From Candidatus Latescibacterota bacterium (GTDB lineage: Bacteria > Eisenbacteria > RBG-16-71-46 > SZUA-252): a stretch of DNA of 7,437 nucleotides. Location: contig JACQPZ010000001.1 of NCBI GenBank assembly GCA_016207265.1, positions 1 through 7,437 of the forward strand. Direction: 5' to 3'. Below, piece by piece: positions 1 to 5,772 of this stretch. Position 1 is the stretch's first letter. Every line of letters begins with the position of its first letter. The translations under genes and the position numbers were made by a program. The notes under the pieces are model-generated. The model searched no databases and had not been told where the DNA came from. It saw only the letters and a list, made by a program, of their open reading frames with translations.

Positions 1-1
1 G

Positions 2-1960
2 ATGCTCTATGTCACGAATACCGAGGCGTTCAACAAGACCCGCTTCATCCCCAATGTCGTGGGCCGGTTCGCGCAGAACCGGGTCACGCTGATCGCCTCG
101 GGCGGGGCGGGCGCCGTCACGGCCATGCATCTGAACAGCCACATCGACTACGCCGTGAGCCCGGGACCCCAGTCGGAGCGCGACCTGAGCCTCGCCGAGC
201 CGGTGGACGTCGCGGTCAGCTCGGCCGCCGGAAAGGTCTACGTCGCCGCCATGGGCTCGAGCCGGGTCGGGGTGCTCGACCTCGCCGGGAACGTGACGAA
301 CCGGATTGCGACGAACGGAGCGCCTTCGCCTCCCGCGATTGCGCTGGACGAGCCGCGCGGTCCCACGGGGCTCGCGCTCGACGCCTCCCGGAACCAGCTC
401 TTCGTGCTGAACCGGTTCACGAACTCGATCGCGATCCTCGACACCGGGACCGAGACGAAGGTGGGCGAGGTCGCGCTCCGGTTCGACCCGAGCCCGCCCG
501 AGGTCCGGAACGGCCGCCGGTTCCAGTACGACGGGAATGTCTCCTCGCACGGAGACCTCGCCTGCGGAAGCTGCCACATCGGGTCGAACTTCGACGCTAT
601 CGCGTGGGACCTCGGAGATCCGACGGGACAGATGGAGCCCAATTTCAATATCAAGGACAACCCCGCGCACGGCTCGAATCCCTTCCAGCCTCTCAGCCCC
701 TTCCATCCCATGAAGGGGCCGATGACGACGCAGTCGCTCCGCGGCCTGCAGAACACCTCCCCCTTCCACTGGAGGGGCGACCGGTTCGACTTCAAGCGGT
801 TCAATCCCGCGTTCGTCGGCTTGATGGGAGCGCCCGACACGCTCTCCACGGCGGACATGCAGGCATACAACGATTTCATCATGTCGGTCGTGTATCCGCC
901 GAACCCGAATCAGAACCTGGATCGGACCTACGCCGGGCTCGCGGTCCCCGGGGAAACCGAGTTCCTGACCGGGGAGCACGATCTGGGGATCGACTGCGTC
1001 TTCTGTCACTCGCTCCCGGCCGGCACGGACCGGGCCCTCCTCCCGAAGGGGGTGCTCCAGGAGAGCCAGGACTTCAAGGTTCCCCAGCTTCGGAACCTCT
1101 ACCAGAAGACCGGATTCTCGCTGACCACGGGAGCGCACAAGCGGGGATTCGGCTTCAACCACGACGGCGCGGTCGACAACATCGTGAATTTCCTTCGGGT
1201 GCCGCTCTTCGACTTTCCCGACACGAACGAGCGTTACCAAATCGAGGCGTTCGTCCTATCGTTCGACACGGGAATGGCCCCGTCGGTCGGACGGCAGATC
1301 ACGATCGACGGCACGACCAAGAACGCCCCGGAGACGACGGCGCTTCTCGATTCGCTCTACCAGCAGGCCGAGATCGGGAACTGCGATCTCATCGCGCACG
1401 GGCGGATCGGCGGCGTGATGAGCGGGTTCCACTACCAGAATCGGCGCATCTTCATCAGCGATTTCAGCGACGAAGGAGAGATCCCGGCGGATGTTCTGCG
1501 CTCGTGGGCGACGACCGACGGCGGAGAGATCACGTACCTGGGTGTCCCCACGGGCTCGGGGTATCGGATGGCGATCGACCGCGACCGGGACGGGTGGCGG
1601 GACCGGGTGGAGCTGGCGATGGGCACGAGCCCCTGGGATCCGACGTCGAGCTCTGCGGTCGAGACGGCGCCGGCGCCCGCGATCGTGGCCCGCCTCATGC
1701 AAAACCGGCCGAACCCGTTCAATCCGTCGACCGTGATCCCGTATGACGCGGGGCCTGGAGGACGCGTCACGCTCCGGGTGTACGACGTGACCGGCCGGCT
1801 GGTGCGGACCCTGGTGGACGCGACGCAAGGTGCAGGCGTGTACCGGACGCAGTGGGACGGGCGCGACGAGCGCGGCGCCTCGGTCGCGAGCGGAAGGTAC
1901 TTCTACCGCCTCGCCGTCGGGAAGACGGTCCGCACGAAGAGCATGGTGCTCCTGCGATAG
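2..1960 (+). CDS. Exported beta-propeller / di-haem cytochrome c peroxidase-like protein with FlgD-like C-terminal domain (5' partial)
   Basis: I see 652 residues in frame to a TAG stop. The first in-frame ATG falls at the window edge and begins inside a propeller blade (LYVTN), with no signal peptide, so the true start almost certainly lies upstream. Residues 1-160 contain YVTN/YncE-like blades (KVYVAAMGSSRVGVLDL from K78; NQLFVLNRFTNSIAILDT from N131). Two c-type haem sites follow, CGSCH at 188-192 and CVFCH at 332-336. Between and after them are segments typical of MauG/bacterial cytochrome c peroxidase-like proteins: PMTTQSLRG (240-248), SPFHWRGDR (253-261), FKVPQLRN (358-365) and FNHDG (385-389). 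Residues 461-547 hold a GNCDLIAHGRIGG segment and a calcium-loop-like DRDRDGWRDRVE (526-537). Residues 565-652 are a FlgD-Ig-like domain (QNRPNPFNPST, VYDVTGRLVRTL, WDGRDERG, GRYFYRL). Such tails are often cell-surface sorting or adhesion modules in FCB-type bacteria. Haem attachment requires export to the periplasm. A peroxidase or electron-transfer role is inferred; the substrate is unknown. Confidence 0.88.
   Translation: MLYVTNTEAFNKTRFIPNVVGRFAQNRVTLIASGGAGAVTAMHLNSHIDYAVSPGPQSERDLSLAEPVDVAVSSAAGKVYVAAMGSSRVGVLDLAGNVTNRIATNGAPSPPAIALDEPRGPTGLALDASRNQLFVLNRFTNSIAILDTGTETKVGEVALRFDPSPPEVRNGRRFQYDGNVSSHGDLACGSCHIGSNFDAIAWDLGDPTGQMEPNFNIKDNPAHGSNPFQPLSPFHPMKGPMTTQSLRGLQNTSPFHWRGDRFDFKRFNPAFVGLMGAPDTLSTADMQAYNDFIMSVVYPPNPNQNLDRTYAGLAVPGETEFLTGEHDLGIDCVFCHSLPAGTDRALLPKGVLQESQDFKVPQLRNLYQKTGFSLTTGAHKRGFGFNHDGAVDNIVNFLRVPLFDFPDTNERYQIEAFVLSFDTGMAPSVGRQITIDGTTKNAPETTALLDSLYQQAEIGNCDLIAHGRIGGVMSGFHYQNRRIFISDFSDEGEIPADVLRSWATTDGGEITYLGVPTGSGYRMAIDRDRDGWRDRVELAMGTSPWDPTSSSAVETAPAPAIVARLMQNRPNPFNPSTVIPYDAGPGGRVTLRVYDVTGRLVRTLVDATQGAGVYRTQWDGRDERGASVASGRYFYRLAVGKTVRTKSMVLLR
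563..577 (+). other. First haem c attachment motif (CGSCH)
   Basis: The codons encode C188-G-S-C191-H192 of the propeller/di-haem protein. The two cysteines would form thioethers with the haem vinyl groups and His192 would be the proximal iron ligand. The motif directly follows the propeller blades, where MauG/CcpA-like proteins begin their first haem domain. Confidence 0.85.
995..1009 (+). other. Second haem c attachment motif (CVFCH)
   Basis: The codons encode C332-V-F-C335-H336. The 144-residue spacing from the first motif, together with the FKVPQLRN segment about 25 residues later, fits a two-domain di-haem cytochrome c peroxidase-like fold. I cannot identify the distal ligands with certainty. 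Confidence 0.85.
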
Positions 1961-1966
1961 CCGCCG

Positions 1967-4816
1967 CTACTCGGGAAGCCGGTCCAGGTCTCCCGCGACC
2001 ACGACGTTCATCTTCGACGGATCCAAGTGGGTCCGGATCGCCGCGTTCACCTGCTCCCGCGTCACGCGACGCACGCGATCGGGAAACTCGTCGAGGTAGG
2101 AAGGCCCGTAGCCGAATTTCTCCGCGACCGCGAGCGCCTGGGCCGTCCCCGCGTTCGTCGCGAGCCGCACCTGGTAGTTCCCCGCGAAGAAGCTCTTCTG
2201 GATCGCGACCTCCTCCTCCGTGATGCCCTCGCGGCAATAGCCCTCGATCACCTCGCGCGTGGATCTCATCGCCTTGGAGAGGTTGCTCGGCGCTACGGCC
2301 ACGTCCGCGAGCCAGATTCCGTCCAGGAAGTCGCTCATTGTGAAGCGCGAGTAGATGCTGTAGGTGAGTCCCTCCGTGTCGCGGACGCGCTTTCCGAGCC
2401 GAGAGCTCAAGGAGCTCTGGCCGAGGGCCGCGTTCGCGATCAGGCAGGCCTCGTAGTCCGGATCGCCCCGCCTGAGGCCGCTCGCCATGCCGAACATGAG
2501 ATCCATGTTCGCCTTCCCGCGGAGCGTGACCGCTTCCTGCGCAGCCGCGCCCGGGGACGTGCGGGGCTCGCCGAACTCCGGCCGCGCTCCGCGTGGAATG
2601 CCGCCGAAGAGGGAATCGACGAGGGCCGCGATCGCCTCCAGGTCGACGTCCCCGACGATCGCGAGATACGTCGCGGAACCCACGTAGCGGTCCTTGTGGA
2701 ACGCCCGGAGATCGCCCGGGCGCATCGCCTCGATGCTCGCGAGCATCTCGTCCTTCGAGGGGGCGCGGTACGGATGACCCGGCGCGAACGCGATCTGCGT
2801 CAGCCGGTCGAAGGCCCGCAGGCGCGTGTTGTCGAAGGCCCGCAGCACGTCGGTCTTGAGCTCCGCCTTCGCCTTGGAGAGCTCGGAATCGGAAAACGCG
2901 GGGTTTTGAAGCTCGTCCGCCAATACGGAAAGGAGAAGCGCCGCGTCGCGGGAGAGCGCCGATCCCTGGATCGTCGCGTCGTAGGTGTCCCCGGATACAT
3001 GGAGCTGGGCGCCCACCCCATCCAGCAACGCCGCGATCGCGCGTTTGTCTCTCGATTTCGTCCCCCGCTCCAGCATGAGCGCCGTGAGCTGCGCCACGGC
3101 CGGCTTCCCGCGGGGCGCGGTCATCCGTCCCGCAAGGACGACGCCGTGCACGGCCACGGTCGGCACGGAGCGGTTCGACACGACGTCAAGCGTGAGCCCG
3201 TTCGCCAAGACCCGGTGGAGGGTGCGCTGGGCGAATCCGGCCCGCCCGGCGGAGCCGCTCGGGCCTCCGGGTCCGGCTCCGCTCCATGCCGACGACTCCG
3301 CCGATCCGCCCGCTCCGGCCGCCTTCGCGGGCTTCTTCCCTTCGGGCTCCACGGGCACGAACCACCCGACGGTCGCGTGGTCGGGCACGAGATAGGTCGC
3401 CGCGACGCGCCGGACGTCGTCCGCAGTCACGCGCTTCATCGCGTCGATGTATCCGATGAGCCACTTCCAATCGGCGGAGGCGACCGCCTCGCCCAGGCTC
3501 GACGCGAGCTCGTAGGTCCCGTCGCGGCTCCGGATCACGGAAACCTCGAGCTGGCTCTTCGCCCGGTCGAGCTCGGTCCGGCTGACGCCCTTCGTCCCGA
3601 CCTCGTAGAGCGCGGCCTTCAGCGCGTCTTCGACCTTCCGGTGGCTCACTCCCGGGGCGAGCGTCGCGTCGACGACGATCGGAAAGGGATCGCGGAGCGT
3701 GTAGTTGCTCGCGCTCACGTCGGTCGCGAGCTTCCTCTCGACGAGGGCCTGGTAGAGCCGGGAATTCACGCCGGAGCCCAGAATCGTCGCGAGCAGGTCA
3801 AGCGGGATGAAGTCCGGGTGGAGCGAGCCCGGGCGCATGAAGGCGATCTCGACGAGCCCCACCTGGCCCGGCCGCTTCACGACCACCCGGCGTTCTCCTT
3901 CCTGGGGCGGCTCCACCGTGATGACCGAGGGGATCGGCTTCGGCGACCGGGGAAATCCGCCGAACTCCCGGTCGAACATGCGAAGGGCAAGGCCGATGTC
4001 GAAATCACCGACCAGGATGGCCTCGGCGTTGTCGGGCCAGAAGTAGGTCTTGTAGTGCTGTTTCAGGGTTTCCGTCGATACGCCCTCGATGTCGGATCGG
4101 TAGCCGATGGTGCTCCAATGGTACGGGTGGGCGACGATTGCCGCGCCGATGACCGCCTTCGAGAGGGCGTTCGACGGATCGTTCTCCCCGATCTCATATT
4201 CGTTCCGCACGACCGTCATCTCGGGCTGGCGCTCGGAATCCAGGATCAGGGCCCGGCCCAGACGGTCGGCTTCGATTCTCATCGCCAGGTCGAGCTTGTC
4301 CGAGGGGAGCGTGGAGTAACCGTTCATCCGATCCAACCAGGTCGTCATGTTGGTCGAGGCGTAATCGCAGCCCGCCTCGAAGAGAACCTCTTGAAACGTC
4401 TTGTGGCCGAGCGCGCGGCCGAAGTTCTTCGTGCTCTTGTTGAAGAGCAGGTGCTCGAGAAGATGCGCGGAGCCCGTGTTTCCCGGCGCCTCGTTTCGGG
4501 ATCCGACGTGATAGATCACCATGAAGGTGATGACCGGGGCCGCGTCGTTTCGCGCGAGGAGGATCCTCATCCCGTTCGATCGCAATCGGTATTCGGCGAT
4601 GCCCGCGAGAGAATCCACGCGCTCGACGTTCGCTGGGATCCCGGTCGCGAGCGCGGCCTTCGTCCCGTCCCCGCGCGTCCAGATCCCGTCGCGGGGCTGC
4701 GCGGATCCCGGCGCCGGGGAGGAGAGCAGGGTCGAGAAACAGAGTGCCGCGACCCCGACCGCCGAACGCAGGGCCGGGCGTGCGGGGCGTCGGAGCGGGC
4801 TCTGGAAGCGCGTCAT
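1967..4816 (-). CDS. Exported M16 family zinc metallopeptidase (insulinase/pitrilysin-like, tandem-domain)
   Basis: The predicted protein has 949 residues. The start is ATG at 4816, with a GGGAG Shine-Dalgarno 8 bases upstream. An upstream in-frame ATG at 4885 lies inside a tRNA gene and is rejected. Residues 1-39 form a signal peptide: Arg-rich n-region, hydrophobic SAVGVAALCFSTLLSS, likely cleavage GSA/Q; no lipobox. The N-terminal half carries the inverted zinc motif HLLEH (H118, E121 as general base, H122). Glu206 in VVRNEYE is the probable third ligand (Glu199 is an alternative). An Ala/Gly/Ser-rich linker at about 490-530 joins a second M16 half that lacks HxxEH (LMLERG near 580-585). 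That half keeps R812-x6-Y819 (RDTEGLTY), matching the Arg/Tyr substrate-binding pair of insulysin (RTKEQLGY). The length is normal for one-chain M16 enzymes such as pitrilysin or PqqL. It probably degrades peptides in the periplasm or outside the cell; the actual substrate cannot be told. It may be co-transcribed with the two tRNA genes just upstream. Confidence 0.93.
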   Translation of the reverse strand: MTRFQSPLRRPARPALRSAVGVAALCFSTLLSSPAPGSAQPRDGIWTRGDGTKAALATGIPANVERVDSLAGIAEYRLRSNGMRILLARNDAAPVITFMVIYHVGSRNEAPGNTGSAHLLEHLLFNKSTKNFGRALGHKTFQEVLFEAGCDYASTNMTTWLDRMNGYSTLPSDKLDLAMRIEADRLGRALILDSERQPEMTVVRNEYEIGENDPSNALSKAVIGAAIVAHPYHWSTIGYRSDIEGVSTETLKQHYKTYFWPDNAEAILVGDFDIGLALRMFDREFGGFPRSPKPIPSVITVEPPQEGERRVVVKRPGQVGLVEIAFMRPGSLHPDFIPLDLLATILGSGVNSRLYQALVERKLATDVSASNYTLRDPFPIVVDATLAPGVSHRKVEDALKAALYEVGTKGVSRTELDRAKSQLEVSVIRSRDGTYELASSLGEAVASADWKWLIGYIDAMKRVTADDVRRVAATYLVPDHATVGWFVPVEPEGKKPAKAAGAGGSAESSAWSGAGPGGPSGSAGRAGFAQRTLHRVLANGLTLDVVSNRSVPTVAVHGVVLAGRMTAPRGKPAVAQLTALMLERGTKSRDKRAIAALLDGVGAQLHVSGDTYDATIQGSALSRDAALLLSVLADELQNPAFSDSELSKAKAELKTDVLRAFDNTRLRAFDRLTQIAFAPGHPYRAPSKDEMLASIEAMRPGDLRAFHKDRYVGSATYLAIVGDVDLEAIAALVDSLFGGIPRGARPEFGEPRTSPGAAAQEAVTLRGKANMDLMFGMASGLRRGDPDYEACLIANAALGQSSLSSRLGKRVRDTEGLTYSIYSRFTMSDFLDGIWLADVAVAPSNLSKAMRSTREVIEGYCREGITEEEVAIQKSFFAGNYQVRLATNAGTAQALAVAEKFGYGPSYLDEFPDRVRRVTREQVNAAIRTHLDPSKMNVVVAGDLDRLPE

Positions 4817-4824
4817 GGTCGTGG

Positions 4825-4829
4825 CTCCC
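4825..4829 (-). promoter_or_regulatory. Ribosome binding site of the M16 peptidase gene
   Basis: On the minus strand the bases read GGGAG followed by 8 bases and then ATG. This site decides the start at 4816 over the ATG at 4885, which is inside the tRNA. It lies within the 21 bases between the encoded tRNA CCA end and the start codon, so a transcript cut at the tRNA 3' end would still keep it. Confidence 0.7.
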
Positions 4830-4837
4830 GGCGAAAG

Positions 4838-4912
4838 TGGTAGCGCTACGGGGATTCGAACCCCGGTTTGATGGCTGAGAACCACCCGTCCTAACCCCTA
4901 GACGATAGCGCC
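4838..4912 (-). tRNA. tRNA-Glu (anticodon CTC)
   Basis: A complete 75-base cloverleaf can be folded by hand. The acceptor is GGCGCTA/TAGCGCT, followed by TC, D-stem GTCT/GGAC and anticodon stem GGTGG/CCATC. The seven-base loop TTCTCAG places CTC at 4879-4877. The variable loop is 4 bases (AAAC), and the T-arm is CGGGG-TTCGAAT-CCCCG. Discriminator A73 is followed by an encoded CCA. The layout (TCGTCTAGGGGTTAGGAC, short variable loop) matches bacterial tRNA-Glu and reads GAG, a common codon in a GC-rich genome. One oddity is that the first acceptor pair is G1-U72 rather than the usual G1-C72. It lies 37 bases after tRNA-Gln and 21 bases before the M16 start codon on the same strand. Confidence 0.95.
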
Positions 4913-4949
4913 ACGGTCTGTGGAACGACAAAACACGGAATCACGAGGT

Positions 4950-5023
4950 TGGCTGGGGGAAGAGGATTCGAACCCCTGTACCGTGGTCCAGAGCCACGTG
5001 TCCTACCACTGGACGATCCCCCA
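4950..5023 (-). tRNA. tRNA-Gln (anticodon CTG)
   Basis: A complete 74-base cloverleaf can be folded. The acceptor is TGGGGGA/TCCCCCA, with the U1-A72 pair typical of tRNA-Gln. The D-stem is GTCC/GGAC and the anticodon stem CGTGG/CCACG. The loop CTCTGGA puts CTG at 4991-4989. The variable loop is GTAC, and the T-arm is AGGGG-TTCGAAT-CCTCT with one G-U pair. Discriminator G73 is followed by encoded CCA. It reads CAG. It is the first gene behind the promoter at 5063-5035 and is followed by tRNA-Glu on the same strand, so the two probably mature from one precursor. Confidence 0.96.
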
Positions 5024-5034
5024 GAGGACTGACG

Positions 5035-5063
5035 AGAGTACCATCGGCGGAGAAACCGGTCAA
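5035..5063 (-). promoter_or_regulatory. Sigma70-type promoter of the tRNA-Gln/tRNA-Glu(/M16) unit
   Basis: On the minus strand I see TTGACC (5063-5058; 5 of 6 bases of the -35 consensus), a 17-base spacer, and TACTCT (5040-5035; TA and the final T of the -10 consensus kept). The first tRNA base follows 11 bases later, so initiation near 5028 would give a leader of about 5 bases, normal for a tRNA operon. The spacing and position make this convincing despite the weak -10. Confidence 0.6.
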
Positions 5064-5097
5064 CGCGGAGCCCACCATGACCTTAGGAGCCCGGCTG

Positions 5098-5112
5098 CCG
5101 CGCCCGGCGCGG
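5098..5112 (-). terminator. GC-rich hairpin between the DedA gene and the tRNA promoter (possible terminator)
   Basis: A perfect 6-bp inverted repeat with a 3-base loop (CCGCGC-CGG-GCGCGG on the minus strand) lies about 30 bases past the DedA stop codon. It is nested inside a weaker GGAGC/GCTCC pair (5086-5090 with 5121-5125). There is no T-run after it, so it is not a classical intrinsic terminator. It could be a factor-dependent pause or end-stabilising structure, or just GC-rich sequence. The rest of the 118-base gap holds only the tRNA promoter. Confidence 0.25.
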
Positions 5113-5141
5113 AATCGGCCGCTCCGGGTGCCGCGTCTTCG

Positions 5142-5768
5142 TCAGCGGCTCCGGCCGGATTTCAGATGCGCGCGCAGGCCGAGCGCCATGAGGACGAGCA
5201 ACGCGATCAGAACCGCGACGTCGACCCCGCGCCAGACTCCCCGAATGCGCTCCCAGTGCTCGCCGAAGATGACGCCGATCCACGCCAGCCCGAACGCCCA
5301 AATGCAGGATCCCAGAAAGGTATAGATCGTGAACCGGAGGAGGGGCACCCGCGCCGCCCCCGCCGGAAACGACACGAACGTGCGCACGATGGGCACGAGG
5401 CGCGTCCAGAAGGCGACCTGAAGCCCATGCCGTTTCAACCATCCGTCGGCGCGGTCGTACTCATCCATGCGGATGATGCGCCACCTGGAGAGCCGCTCCG
5501 CAAGCGGCCTCCCGCCGACGTAGCCCAGCCAGTAGCCGATCCAGGAGCCGATCACGTTGCCGATGGCCCCGGCGAGCACGACCCCCCACAGCGTGAACCG
5601 TCCCGTCGATACCAGGTAGCCGGAGAAGGGCATGATGATTTCGCTGGGGAGCGGGATGCACGCGCTCTCGATCGTCATGCAGACGACGACGCCCGCGTAT
5701 CCCCAGTCCGAGATCACGGAGAGGATGAAGGCCGTGACGGGTTTGAGGATCGACTCGAGCCACTCCAT
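5142..5768 (-). CDS. DedA family (VTT/SNARE-associated domain) integral membrane protein
   Basis: The 208-residue protein is of normal DedA length. It opens with a hydrophobic or re-entrant segment (about 11-32) and then the family motif ESACIPLPSEIIMPFSGYL (E34-L52). Further hydrophobic segments lie near 58-84, 144-168 and 181-199. The loop FWTRLVPIVRTFVSFPAGAAR (about 120-140) has R123 and R129, with the same six-residue spacing as the essential arginines reported for E. coli YqjA/YghB. E34 and E43 are the candidate essential acidic residues. DedA proteins are inner-membrane, probably proton-coupled lipid carriers; some members recycle undecaprenyl phosphate. The start ATG lies 4 bases after the PiT stop codon with no strong Shine-Dalgarno, which suggests translational coupling and an operon. 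The lipid substrate cannot be assigned from sequence. Confidence 0.9.
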   Translation of the reverse strand: MEWLESILKPVTAFILSVISDWGYAGVVVCMTIESACIPLPSEIIMPFSGYLVSTGRFTLWGVVLAGAIGNVIGSWIGYWLGYVGGRPLAERLSRWRIIRMDEYDRADGWLKRHGLQVAFWTRLVPIVRTFVSFPAGAARVPLLRFTIYTFLGSCIWAFGLAWIGVIFGEHWERIRGVWRGVDVAVLIALLVLMALGLRAHLKSGRSR

Positions 5769-5772
5769 TCCG

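Noticed and set aside
2..4. The ATG at position 2 as the true start of the haem protein.
   Set aside because: It starts inside a propeller blade, without the signal peptide that a c-type cytochrome needs and with no upstream sequence to judge; the gene is better treated as 5' truncated.
604..1746. A 380-codon plus-strand open frame inside the haem protein gene.
   Set aside because: It overlaps the frame that carries the CXXCH, propeller and FlgD-like motifs. Its own product is Arg/Gly/Pro-rich and motif-free.
2027..4843. A 938-codon open frame on the plus strand opposite the M16 peptidase gene.
   Set aside because: It is antisense to a clear M16 gene. Its product is Arg/His/Asp-rich low-complexity sequence with no recognisable motif, as expected for a mirror frame in GC-rich DNA.
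4817..4885. N-terminal extension of the M16 protein to an ATG at 4885.
   Set aside because: The extra 23 codons lie mostly within tRNA-Glu (the peptide includes translated T-arm sequence). The ATG at 4816 has a Shine-Dalgarno and is followed at once by a good signal peptide.
4838..4912. The tRNA cluster as an integration (att) site for a mobile element.
   Set aside because: No integrase, direct repeat of a tRNA 3' end or foreign-looking segment is present nearby; both tRNA 3' ends are followed by normal host sequence.
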